A stretch of 64,000 nucleotides of DNA. Source: Tillandsia leiboldiana. Taxonomy: Eukaryota > Streptophyta > Magnoliopsida > Poales > Bromeliaceae. Where the stretch lies: positions 38,163,562 through 38,227,561 of the forward strand of contig CM055063.1 in NCBI GenBank assembly GCA_029204045.2, written 5' to 3'. Within the stretch, counting starts at the first letter, position 1. Every line of letters begins with the position of its first letter. Both the position numbers and the translations under genes were made by a program. This document shows, piece by piece, positions 43,232 through 54,194 of the stretch. The notes under the pieces are model-generated. The model saw only the letters and a program-made list of their open reading frames with translations. It did not search any database and was not told the DNA's origin.

Positions 43232-44895
43232 TCGTGGCTCCCGGGCTAACTGAATGCCCAAGGCCTCCATTTCTTCCTTGGTGGGCCGAGGGAAGTCTGA
43301 ATCAGGAGCTGACGGGACTTCTCTTGCCCCCAGCGTCTGTCGGTTGGGAGGTCGCGGAGTGGCCCCTCTCCACTGGCGGTTAGCTGGGCTCCTCTATGCC
43401 TTCAGCGGCCCAAGCCTCTGGTGGGGCCTAATCCATTTTGGGTATTGTGAGGGCCCATACGCTGGTCTCCTTCAGACTGTTGGCCGAAATGTCTGTGGGG
43501 TACCCCCTGGACTCGGCTTTCGTTATAGCCACGCTAGGGACCCTACTGTTGTTGTGGGTCTCGTGGCCCCTTATGGCCAAAGGAGGTCGACCTCAGCCTG
43601 CCTCTGCCGTGGAATTCCTGCGACACCCTCTAGGCGGGACGGTTTTGTTCTTCTTCCCCGTCCTCTTCTTCGGAGGACCGCTTGCTGGATCATTCAGCCG
43701 AACTCGGGTTCGGCCCATGGTCGTGGTGGTGTACCCCTTCGCTGATGAAGGCAAACCACCTCTTTACCTCCTCGAGCATGTCGATGAGGAGGACATTCCA
43801 ATCCTCCTCCATCATTTTGGCCTTGCACCGGATGCAGAACCGAAACATACCTCGAGCCGATTTCTTCTTCATTGGGGACTTGGGCCCCTAGATCGGCTCC
43901 TTTCCTTTGGAGCCCACCGTGTTCACTTGCGCGGGGTGCGGAGACCTTTGTACTGGTCGCATTGCCATCTTGGTTTCCAGGCAAGCGGTGTTGTGGATAA
44001 CTCCCTCTACATGGGCTTGTACTTCGGCGAGCCCCACGGGAGGTGCTGGGACCGCCGGTTGCGTTGGTGGAGGTGGTGACCCGTAATGGCTAGCCTGAGC
44101 CTGAGGCGATCCTGGCGGAAGGACCCGCCTGCCATTCCCGCCCCCAGCCGTCTCGGCGAACCCGGCTTGCAGTACCGGACCCGCCAGCTGTACCGGTGGA
44201 GGTGGCGGTTCGTATTGGCCAGCCTGTTGTTGAAGAGGTCCTTGAGGAAAGACTTGTCCATCATTCCTGCCCCCGACTCTTTCGGCGAGCTCGGCTTGAG
44301 GTACCGGAGCCGCCGGCTGTGCTGGTGGAGGTGACGGCCCGTAATGGCCGGTCTGATACTGAACCGGTCCCTACGGGACCTGCCTGCCATTCCTGCCCCT
44401 AGCTTGTAGCTGGATAAACGGCTGTGGGGGAGGCAGAGAAATCCCCCAATAGTTCTCGTGATGATGATGGCCAATATTCTGTCCTATTGGCCAAGTCCCC
44501 GCCTGGTACGGGGTCATTTGCAGCTGTACTGCCCCAAGCGACTGTGCCGCTTGATAAGTAGCCGCCGATGGTGTAAATTGTGGTTGCACCGTCAGCATCG
44601 CCGGCGCCATTGTGATCGATTGCGTCGACAATTGCTCGGGTGCTGCGGAGATATACCTCCCATAGTATGGCCCATTTCGGACAAAAAATGGCCCGAGCCG
44701 ACAGATGTTGTCATTAGAGGCCGCGACGGCGGCCAACGCCATGTCTAGGTGCGTGCCGCGTGCCTGGCTGTCTTTCTCGAGATGCGTCTGCGCCCTCTCG
44801 AAAGAATCTAGCGCTTGGGTCATTTGCCTAAACGCCTCTTCTAGGCTCGGCTCCCGTTGAGCCGACCGTCCATAGATACTACTATCTGCATACAT
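43232..44895 (-). pseudogene. gag: Tat-lineage gag of element U, capsid core deleted
   Basis: The ATG at 44895 opens MYADSSIYGRSAQREPSLEE, and one frame continues through a region like that of G (MTPYQAGTWPIGQNIGHHHH). A TAG follows at 44371-44373, and the frame then passes proline-rich repeats to about 43925. There it jumps from the linker straight to AQVNTVGSKGKEPI and a TAG, continuing as KKKSARGMFRFCIRCKAKMM to 43690. Compared with G (11916-13196), the capsid-like core and the YCKW...H zinc region are deleted. The rest to 43232 is non-coding or decayed. U therefore could not supply its own Gag. Confidence 0.75.
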
Positions 44896-44928
44896 TTTCA
44901 AGAGGATTAAAGCAATAGTTTACCTGAG

Positions 44929-44953
44929 TGTCCCACCGGGTATGCCAAAAGAT
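44929..44953 (-). other. Primer-site region of element U
   Basis: The minus strand reads ATCTTTTGGCATACCCGGTG followed by GGACA, directly after the LTR end GGCCCCAACA. It matches the arrangement in element G. Confidence 0.5.
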
Positions 44954-45988
44954 TGTTGGGGCCGAAAACGTCGGTCATCGACCGGCCCCGTGGTTCGATT
45001 GACCCTCTGAATATGATGCGTCGCGTGCCAATGGATAAAGCGATCGAGCCGATGAGGGATATGCTCGGCCGGATTTTTCTCACTTAAATTCTCACTACCG
45101 TCCGGCTTAGATTAGCCGAAATGGAATATGGAGATAGAGAGAGGCTGAGTCCAGCCTAGAGTAGCCGAACCAGATAGTAGAGACAATAATTTGACATGGT
45201 TGATGAGCCGATTAGAACTTTGTATTGATTGGAAAGGGGATACAATGAGGAGGAAAAGTAAGAAATTATAAGTAATTCTACTCCTAGGAAATGCGGTAAA
45301 ATTATCTAGGAAAGCGATAAATGTAGATATGAAAGATATGAAAAGCAAGGGGGTGGTCCTGACTTACGAGGTTGCAGGACCCCTCTTTCTTCGGTGGTTC
45401 GAGTATTTATACACTTCCCTAACCATACTTACAGGCGCCGATTTTGAAATATCGGCATAATTTGGGGAGAGTTATCGTAAAATCCTCAACTACTTTCTTT
45501 TGAATCAAACTTCTTTCAATAGGATAGTAATCATTTTTCTGTCCAAGTTCATCCCCTTATCATTGCGCCAGAGCGTGATACTCGGTGCTTTCCAATACCG
45601 AACGTCGCTTGCCTTTTCGGAATCCGTTATGAGATTCGCGCTCTGAATCTCGTACCCTTATCATTCCAAAGCCCTTCCTCCTTCGGCTTGCTCAGCCGAA
45701 GGATGACTTTGACTCCGCCTTCTTTGTCGTTTGACTGATATGATGTCCTTCTTTGGCCGAAGTTGATCCTGGATAAGGCGATAACTCCTCGTCGACTGCT
45801 TCTCCTATCGGCTGATGCCTTCAGCCGATAGTGCACATCGCGCGTCGCGTTCTCACACGACTGAGATTGGTTCGGATCAGGACGCGAATTCTTCTTCGGT
45901 TGGTCCTTCCCTTCATCGGCTGATATTCTTAGTCGACGGTATACGACACATGTCATTCCCTTAAGTGGCGAAAATTTCGGTCTCAACA
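44954..45988 (-). mobile_element. 5' LTR of Tat-like element U
   Basis: The 1035-bp LTR starts TGTTGAGACC (45988) and ends CCCCAACA (44954). TATAAATA is on the minus strand at 45404-45411. Paired stem-loop modules lie at about 45808-45835 (ATCGGCT...AGCCGAT) and 45915-45940. The flank at 45989-45993 is CTAAC; the matching copy is not in the window because the 3' LTR is interrupted. Confidence 0.8.
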
Positions 45989-46210
45989 CTAACCTACCTG
46001 GATCGCTATCCAACAACCGCAAGCAGTCGAAGTGGTGTGGTACAACCCACTATCAAGGTGCTACCGAGAAGAAGCTTCGACACTCGCGCATGCAACCACT
46101 CTTCACCTTCTGCTAAGACAGCCACAAGAAACTCAAGGTAATCCCCAAACAAGACTCCAACCTAAATCACTAAGTCCACCACACACAGGGTCACAACTCT
46201 GTAGCTTCCA
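45989..46210 (-). mobile_element. LTR R, downstream piece
   Basis: This short piece between U and C continues, across element C's TTCCA copies (46206-46210 and 54195-54199), into 54200-55499. It has no recognisable gene. On the minus strand it would be the transcribed leader part of LTR R. Confidence 0.45.
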
Positions 46211-48836
46211 TGAAGTGTCATGACATGCAGTATGCCCTTGAATACCTTTCTTAATTTCGGGTTAATTGAGGAAAACTATTCACCGTGTTTTCCCAAATAG
46301 ATCCGCCTGGACCACGGGTATTTTTCTACGATAGGGCTCGGACACCGAAGGACGGCAAAGCGATCGGATTCGAATTCTGATGTACGAATCTCCCAAATCG
46401 GGCCTTTTCGTGTTATTGGGTACTACCCAATAGGTCGAACCCGTTAAGGGTTCGATCCATCAGGATCAGTTGGGGTTTTCCCCGTTTATATATATAGATC
46501 CCACCTTAGGGTTGGTACGTACTAATAATTAATCTTCTTTACTCATTTGTTAGTAGAATAGTATTAGACCGCCGCTTCCCAGTTAGGGTTTTTATCCCTC
46601 GACCTCCTCGTGGTGACGAAACCAGAGCGAATCAACGCCTTCTGCAGAGAGCGAACCCTGCGGAGCACCATCGTCGGTTGGATCGCGTCGCCTTCTCCTT
46701 TCAACGAGGTTAGTCTACCTCGTTCCCTCCCGGTCCCGGATTTTTCCGTTTTTCGGTTTCTTTTCGCTTTTGTTGCGTCGCTACGGCAACCTCACCGCAA
46801 CGCCGTGCGTTGCGGGAGCACTTCCGCGCAGCGCGCAGCCAACCCGGCCGCGCAGGGTCGCGCCGCGCTGCGGGCGCATGCCGCAATGCGCAGGGCCGCG
46901 CACCGCCAGGGCTTGGCCACGCGGGGGCATGCAGCGCTGCGGACACAAGCCCGCGCAGCGCGGGGCCGCGCGCAGCCATCCTGGCCGTTCAGGGCCGCGC
47001 CGCGCTTCGGGCGCATGCGAGGCCCTTAAGCGCTGCGGGCACATGCCCGCGCAGCGCGGGGCCACGCGCAGCCAACCCGGCCGCATAGGGCTGCGCACGC
47101 CGCCAGGGCTTGGCCGGGCGGGGCCCTGCAGCGCTGCGGGCGCATGCCCGCGTAGCGCGGGGCCACGCGCAGCCAACCCGGCCGCGCGAGGCTGCGCCGC
47201 GCTGCGGGCGCATGCCCGCGCATCCAACACGGCCGCTCGGGGCTGCGCCGCGCTTCGGGCGCATGCCGCGCAGCGCGGGGCCGTGCGCAGCCAACCCGGC
47301 CGCGCGGGGCTGCGCCACGCTGCGGGCGCATGCCGCACAGTGCGAGGCCGCGCGCCGCCTGGGGCTTGGCCGCGCGGGGCCTTGCCGCGCTGTGGGTGCT
47401 TGACAGCGCGCAGTGCTAGGGCGCGATGTATGCCTGGGAGGTAGTTTATCGCGCGAGACTAAGCAAGTACCGCCGCATCCCGGTGTTCTTGCGCGGTGTC
47501 AGGCAGGAGGGGTCCGGCGTTATCCGGACGAGGGTCAGGTTGTGTGCCGCGGGGCACGGTTGGTTACTGACGTTTCTTTTTGGGGACTCTGTAGGTTCGG
47601 GAGTCGTTTCAGAGTGCGGATCGTTCGGGTGTTTCGGGCGACTGTTTTGCGAGGTGGGTACTGTATCTTGGGAAGGGGTGGCCTTCAGACCTCCCCTGCC
47701 CGTCTTTTGTTTTACTAAAACACGTATCAAAGAATTTGAGAATGTGGGTACTGGTTATCTATCACTTCAAGAGAAAATGTAAGGTTTTTCAACCCCTGGT
47801 CACTAAATGGTCCTTATACTATACTGGTGCGACTTAGTGTCGTGGGAGGTGTACGGCACAGGTTCACGATGGTTATGCTCATGGAGCTTACACGCACACC
47901 AGCGGTTTGGCCACCGTGTCGGTGTACTTTTCCGGAGAGGTGGTCTATTTAGACCCGTGGACCCCACGCGGCTATTTACGTGGGGGCCCCCTTGCGGCTA
48001 TTGTGAAACTGTATTCCTACAGTGGGGGGTTATTGGCACCAGGTTTTGAGCGGGATGACTTATTTTGCCTGAGGTCCTCGGACCGACATGGCGATATTGT
48101 GCCAGGTTCTTTTAGTATGACTCTTCGCGTAGCAGGTTGGGGTTGCGGATGCTCAGGGTTACAGTTCTGTGTAATTATCTTTTTAACTATTGGTTCTCAT
48201 ACTTTTCTAGCATCTATTACAATTTTTCAGTATTTTATTCTTTTGTCACTAATTCCCCACTTTGGTGACAGGTTCGGTTCTGGGTCAGGGACGACGGGGA
48301 GGCCGCACCATTAGGGAGTTTAGCCTCGTTTGGGGCTGGTGACATTTTCTTACTTTTGTTCCCTTTCGTAGTTAGTTAGTTGTGTGCGTGCATTACGATT
48401 TTTGTGGATGTTGGATTGGAACCTTTTTGTCTTGTGGATGTTGGTACTCTGTGTTGAATGTTCCTTTTTATTCCTCTTAGTTGGGTCGTTGTTTTTAAAA
48501 TAAAGGAAGGGTTTGCGAAATTGGTTTTCAAAAGAATACGTGTCGTGTGGACACCGGTTTATAAACTCGTGGATTTATCCTTTCAAAATATTGGTGGCCC
48601 CTTTTAAAAAAATGTTTAGTCTTTAAAGATGTTTGCCTTGTTATCTAACCGACCAGTGTGGTTGAAGTGCACTGTTGTATTTGTGACGTCGTACATATAA
48701 AAAGGAGACTCCGGCCGTTTGAGGAGTGAATTTGTATGTGTGGCGGGTCTGGCACGTACCAGAGGGTGGGGTTGTTTTCAAAAAAACAAAATTATATACA
48801 CGTTTTCCGCTTATTTAAAACCTCCGGGGCGTGACA
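46211..48836 (+). mobile_element. 5' LTR of element C
   Basis: This 2626-bp LTR starts TGAAGTGTCATGACATG; the 3' copy starts TGTAGTG. Its GC-rich array is at about 46795-47405, the mid-LTR hairpin at 47962-47985, and a weakened terminal hairpin (CATATAAAAA...TTTGTATGTG) near 48693-48740. Confidence 0.9.
46795..47405 (+). repeat. GC-rich array of element C 5' LTR
   Basis: Imperfect repeats of about 60-120 bp are built from GCGCTGCGGGCGCATGCC, GCGCAGCGCGGGGCC and CAGCCAACCCGGCCGCG. Stop-free frames on both strands (up to 224 codons) are compositional artefacts. The 3' LTR has a longer version at 51870-52765. Confidence 0.8.
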
Positions 48837-48843
48837 GATTTTA

Positions 48844-48854
48844 TGGTATCAGAG
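48844..48854 (+). other. Primer binding site of element C
   Basis: TGGTATCAGAG lies seven bases after the LTR end; it is the same initiator-Met type as in A and B. Confidence 0.85.
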
Positions 48855-49097
48855 AATAACGCCTTTAACCACGTTAGTCGGTGTCCAACATCCACAACAT
48901 GAAATGCCGCTAACAATTAACCAGTGCGTCAATTGAGTAATAGGTGCGTAGAGCGCGAGTGATGTGGGGGTGGGGGAAAACGGGGTCTCGGGTGGATCGT
49001 AGGTCGTGATGCTAAACCTGTCAAGTTTAGGGTTGACTTGTTTTGCTATGTGTGCACAGATAACGGCTGGATTCGGACATCGATCAGCAACGCAAAA

Positions 49098-49918
49098 ATG
49101 GATGCGACTAACCCGACTAGTGTGGTGAATCTATTCCTTCTACAACAGCTACATGACATGGCCGGGCAACTGTTGACCCTCACGGAACACATGTACTCGT
49201 TGGCACAAGACCTCATCGTGACCGAACGCACTCCCTTTGGCGGGAGGGGCGGACCCTATATGGCATACCTTTTTGGGGACGGCCTAGGGGGCGACCCTTT
49301 TCGGGTAGTCCCAGCAGCGGGCATGTCCACCTTTCGATAGGTGGTTGACAGAGCTATTGGATAGAGCGGGAACAGGCCGTCGCCCGTGCCCGACAGAAGG
49401 ACCGTGAACCCAAACGGGGCCAAAAGAGACCTCACCCTTGCTCTGGGAAGGGTATTCCCAAGGAAAGCAGACCCTCCAAGCCTCCGAAGACGAAGCAAGG
49501 AAACCATAACACGCCGACGAGAGGACGGGGATCAGGGGACAAGCCTTGCGTCATCTGCGGAGTAGCACACTTGGTGGCCATTTGTCCATGGAGGCGAGGA
49601 CATTATTTTGATTGCGGCAAGCCGGGGCATCTTCGCCCGTATTGCCTTCAGAAGCCGACAACTTCACCTACCGCCCCTCGGCACAAGGAGAAGAGCGCCC
49701 CCATCGGCCCGCAGGAAGTTCCTCACGACGATCCAGTTAAAGACGATCCAGTTGAAGATGACCCGGTTGAAGATGATCCAGTGGAAGATGACCCAGTTGA
49801 AGATGACCCAATTGAGGGTCACCCAACCGAAGCTGACCATAAAGAACCCGGAGACCGAGTCTACTACGCACTGCGCCGCTGGCCCAGGGGCTGCGGCCGA
49901 AGTTCCCGTGACAACTAG
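49098..49918 (+). pseudogene. gag: Zinc-knuckle gag of element C, frameshifted, with acidic repeats
   Basis: The ATG at 49098 opens MDATNPTSVVNLFLLQQLHD and AGQLLTLTEH, clearly related to B's gag (LRDVAGQLLTLAEHVG). A TAG at 49338-49340 ends this frame. A second frame from about 49395 to 49918 carries lysine/arginine-rich sequence, CVICGVAHLVAIC, and a knuckle reading YFDCGKPGHLRPYC, where the first cysteine has become tyrosine. After that come about six DDPVE units from a 15-bp repeat (about 49728-49820) and a WPRGCGRSS tail shared with B. The Retrotrans_gag core is missing as in B. Confidence 0.8.
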
Positions 49919-50699
49919 GCAGAAGATGCACAATCCCGAATGGAGTAGTAACAGGTAATGCACCTTTGGTAGTTCTTCCATTCTAGGGTCCTTTGGAGAC
50001 CAGAGCATCCCACTCCTTACACCAGCGTTTATCCTCCGCCCTTACCTTTAGTACTAGGAGATAGTCCTTTTTCCTCCCTTACCTTTTGTAGGAACGTGCC
50101 CACTCCGACCACTAGTTGGTTTTCCCCCGAACCATGTGGTTACGTTCCACCCTAACCGGCGAACTTTGGGCAGGGCTTTCTACCTTTGGAACTAGAAGGG
50201 ATCCCGCTCGAGGATTCCGAGGTGGCACTCGGGTCTAACTAGCGCAGCCACCTGTTTGCGTGGACTGACTGCTTGCTGTTTCCTATGTGCCTCCGGGCGC
50301 GGGGCCGCTGGGATTCACGAGTTGGGTCCGCAAAAGCGAACCCTGCCCGTTTTCGAGTCACGGGCAAGTTGAGCATTGGAAGATAGTTGGATAGCATCTT
50401 TGGGCTCGAAAGGGGCCGATCCCTCAACCTTCAGCCCACTTCCGATGTACTTAGCGTGGTCGATTCCAGTGACTGGCGGGGAAGGAATAATCCGCCAGTG
50501 GGAGTAGGTGTGTCAGCGGTCCTGTCAGGCGGGGGTTATGGGGAAGAGATATCTTGAGCTACGATAAGAAGCATAACCGCCGGAGTTCGTCCGCAAGTAG
50601 TGTGGGTGTGGGTTTTGCCTAGGCCTTACCTAGTGGGCCTTTACGGTTCCGAGCATAGCCGGGTCCTACGATCTAGGTAGGATATGGGTAGGGTTGGTG
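49919..50699 (+). mobile_element. Unrecognised interior of element C
   Basis: I see no protease, polymerase or integrase motif in any frame over this ~780 bp. By position it should hold pol, so it is either heavily decayed or replaced sequence. Confidence 0.45.
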
Positions 50700-51165
50700 T
50701 TTTCTTTTGGTGGAGGAACAGGACCAGGGGTGCGCCTCGTCAGGCAGTGGTTGTTGACCGCCCAGAGTCGGCAGAAAAGTTAAGCGGACTGGAGACGTCG
50801 AGATATGGAGTTTCGGGTCGGGGAGCATGTGTTGCTCCAAGTTTCGCCTTCCAAGGGGGATCAAGAGGTTCGATTTGCGGGGCAAGTTGAGCCCGCGGTT
50901 TATGGGACCGCTTGAGATCTTGGAACGCATCGGTCCGGTGACGTATCGACGGGCTCTGCCGCCTAACCTTGACCGGGTGCACCATATCTTTCACGTGTCA
51001 ATGTTCCAGAATTACCTCGCCGACCCGCCACACATCGTCAGCGCTTTGACAAGTGAGCTCCGGGAGGAGTTAAGTTACGACGAAACCCCGGTGCGGTTTT
51101 CGGCACGTGAGGACCAGAGATTGCGCAACCGACCTTTTTCTGTAAGTAAAGGTACTTGGAAATGA
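50700..51165 (+). pseudogene. pol: Integrase C-terminus and partial chromodomain of element C
   Basis: From about 50700 the frame is broken (relics of LLTAQSRQKSYAD and RVGEHVLL). It is open from 50827 to 51165, with IKRFDLRGKLSPRFMGPLEI, the GPF module, then NLDRVHHIFHVSMFQNYLAD and ELREELSYDETPVRF. The chromodomain stops after NRPFSVSKGTWK, where B continues KVHWNNHEE. It is collinear with residues about 370-505 of B's protein. Confidence 0.85.
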
Positions 51166-51261
51166 TCTTGGGGAGCAGGAAACTACTTGGGTTTTGGGGA
51201 TCGGATTTGAATATACGTTTCCCTGTTTGTCTAGCGAGGGTAGTGGTTAAGTTTCGAGGAC

Positions 51262-51286
51262 GAAACTTCTTTTAAGTAGTGAGTGA
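51262..51286 (+). other. Polypurine-like tract of element C
   Basis: CGAAACTTCTTTTAAGTAGT and then GAGTGA precede the 3' LTR start TGTAGTGTC. The layout is the same as in A. Confidence 0.6.
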
Positions 51287-54194
51287 TGTAGTGTCATGAC
51301 ATGTAGTATGCCCTTGAATACCTTTCTTAATTTCGGGTTAATTGAGGAAAACTATTCGCCTTGTTTTCTCAAATAGACCGGCCTAGACCACGGGTATTTT
51401 TCTAGGATAGGGCTCGGACACTGGAGGACGGCAAAGCGATCGGATTCGAATTCCGATGTACGGATCTCCCAAATCGAGCCTTTTCGTGTTATTGGGTATA
51501 CTACCCAATAGGTCGAACCCGTTAAGGGTTCAATCCATCAAGATCAGTTGGGGTTTTCCCCGCTTATATATATAGATCCCACCTTAGGGTTGGTACGTAC
51601 TGATAATTAATCTTCTTTACTCATTTGTTAGTAGAATAGTTTTAGACCGCCGCTTCCCAGTTAGCGTTTTTATCCCTCGACCTCCTCGTGGTGACGAAAC
51701 CAGAGCGAATCAATGCCTTCTGCAGAGAGCGAACCCTGCGGAGCACCGCCGTCGGTTGGATCGCGTCGCCTTCTCCTTTCAACGAAGTTAGTCTACCTCA
51801 TTCCATCCCGGTCCCGGATCTTTCTATTTTTCGGTATCTTTTCGCTTTTGTTGCGTCGCTACGGCAACCTCACCGCCGCGCCGTGCATTGCGGGCGCACG
51901 TCCGCACAGCGCGAGGCCGCACGTAGCCAACCCGGCCGCGCGGGGCCGCGCCGCGCTGCGGGCGCATGCCGCACAGTGCGGGGCCGCGCGCCGCCAGGGC
52001 TTGGCCGCGCGGGGCCCTGCAGCGCTGCGGACGCATGCCCGCGCAGCCAACCAGGCTGCGCGGGACCGCGCAGCGCTGCGGGCGCATGCCGCGCAGCGCG
52101 GGGCCGCGCGCTGCCAGGGCTTGGCCGCGCGGGGCCCTGTAGCGCTGCGGACGCATGCCCGCGCAACGCGGGGCCGGGCGCAGCCAACCCGGCAGCGCGA
52201 GGCCGCGCCGCGCTGCGGGCGCATGTCGCGCAGCGCGGGCCCGCGCGCCGCCAGGGCTTGACCGCGGGGGGCCCTGCAGCGCTGCGAGCGCATGCCCGCG
52301 CAACGCGGGGCCGCACAGAGCAAACCTAGCCGCGCGGGGCTGCGCCGCGCTACGGGCGCATGCCGCGCAACGCGGGGCCGCGCGCCGCCAGGGCTTGGCC
52401 GCGTGGGGCCCTGAAGCGCTGCATGCGCATGCCCGCGCAGCGCGGGGCCGCGCGCAGCCAACCCGGCCGCGTGGGACTGCGCCGCACTACGGGTGCATTC
52501 CGCGCAGCGCGGGGCCACGCGCCGCCAAGGCTTTGCCGCGTGGGGCCCTAAAGCGCTGCGGGCGCATGCCCGCGCAGCCAACCCGTCCGCGCGGGGCTGC
52601 GCCGCGCTGCGGGCGCATGCCCGCGCAGCGCGCGGCCACGCGGAGCCAACCCGACCTCGCGGGGCTGCGCCGCACTGCGGACGCATGCCGCGCAGCGCGA
52701 GACCGCGCGCCGCCCGGGGCTTTGTCGCGCGGGGCCTTGCCGCGCTGCGGGTGCTTGTCAGCATGCAGTGCTAGGGCGCGATTTACGCCTGGGAGGTAGT
52801 TTATCACGCGGGACTAAGCAAGTACCGCCGCACCCCGATGTTCTTGCGCCGCGTCAGGCAGGAGGGGTCCGGCGTTATCCGGACGAGGGACAGGTTGTGT
52901 GCCGCGGGGCACGGTTGGTTACTGACGTTTCTTTTTGGGGACTCTGTAGGTTCGGGAGTCGTTTCAGAGTGCGGATCGTTCGGGTGTTTCGGGCGACTGT
53001 TTTGCGAGGTGGGTACTGTATCTTGGGAAGGGGTGGCCTTCAGACCTCCCCTGCCCGTCTTTTGTTTTACTAAAACTCGTATCAAAGAATTTGAGAATGT
53101 GGGTACTGGTTATCTATCACTTCAAGAGAAAATGTAAGGTTTTTCAACCCCTGGTCACTAAATGAGTCCTTATACTATACTGGTGCGACTGAGTGTCGCG
53201 GGAGGTGTACGGCACAGGTTCATGGCGGTTATGCTCATGGAGCTTACACACACACCAGCGGTTTGGCCACCGTGTCGGTGTACTTTTTCGGAGAGGTGGT
53301 CTGTTTAGACCCGTGGACCCCACGCGGCTATTTACGTGGGGGCCCCCTTGCGGCTATTGTGAAACTGTATTCCTACAGTGGGGGGTTATTGGCACCAGGT
53401 TTTGAGCGGGATGACTTATTTTGCCTGAGGTCCTCGGACCGACATGGCGATATTGTGCCGGGTTCTTTTAGTATGACTCTTCGCGTAGCAGGTTGGGGTT
53501 GCGGATGCTCAGGGTTACGGTTCTGTGTAATTATCTTTTTAACTATTGGTTCTCATACTTTTCTAGCATCTATTACAGTTTTTCAGTGTTTTATTCTTTT
53601 GTCACTAATTCCCCACTTTGGTGACAGGTTCGGTTCGGGGTCAGGGACGACGGGGAGGCCGCTCCATTAGGGAGTTTAGCCTCGTTTTGGGCTGGTGACC
53701 TTTTCTTACTTTTGTTCCCTTTCGTAGTTAGTTAGTTGTGTGCGTGCATTACGATTTTTGTGGATGTTGGATTGGAACCTTTTTGTCTTGTGGATGTTGG
53801 TTCTCTGTGTTGAATGTTCGTTTTTATTCCTCTTAGTTGGGTCGTTGTTTTTAAAATAAAGGAAGGGTGTGCGAAATTGGTTTTCAAAAGATTAGGTGTC
53901 GTGTGGACACCGGTTTATAAACTCGTGGATTTATCCTTTCAAAATATTGGTGGCCCCTTTTAAAAAAAAATGTTTAGTCTTTAAAGATGTTTGCCTTGTT
54001 ATCTAACCGGCCAGTGTGGTTGAAGTGCACTATTGCATTTGTGACGCCGTACATATACAAAGGAGATTCCGGCTGTTTGAGGAGTGAATTTGTATATGTG
54101 GCGGATCTGGCACGTACCGGAGGGTGGGGTTGTTTTCAAAAAAACAAAATTATATACACATTTTTCGCTTATTTAAAACCTCCGGGGCGTGACA
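51287..54194 (+). mobile_element. 3' LTR of element C
   Basis: The 2908-bp copy has its GC-rich array at about 51870-52765, the mid-LTR hairpin at 53318-53341, and a perfect terminal hairpin CATATACAAA/TTTGTATATG at 54052-54098. It ends GGGGCGTGACA and is followed by TTCCA. Confidence 0.9.

Larger units (their letters stand above)
46211..54194 (+). mobile_element. Element C: Tekay-type chromovirus, internally deleted
   Basis: The 7984-bp element is flanked by TTCCA (46206-46210, 54195-54199). LTRs at 46211-48836 and 51287-54194 share the body sequence and the GGGGCGTGACA end. They differ by 282 bp, mainly in the GC-rich array. A primer site follows the first LTR. The 2450-bp interior has a zinc-knuckle gag, an unrecognised 0.8-kb stretch, and the integrase C-terminus with part of the chromodomain. 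Protease, reverse transcriptase, RNase H and the catalytic core are gone. Confidence 0.92.

Noticed and set aside
46770..47444. Frames of 100-224 codons over GC-rich sequence
   Set aside because: These are compositional artefacts of the LTR C array. They recur at 51688-52799 with a different length and no protein-like sequence.
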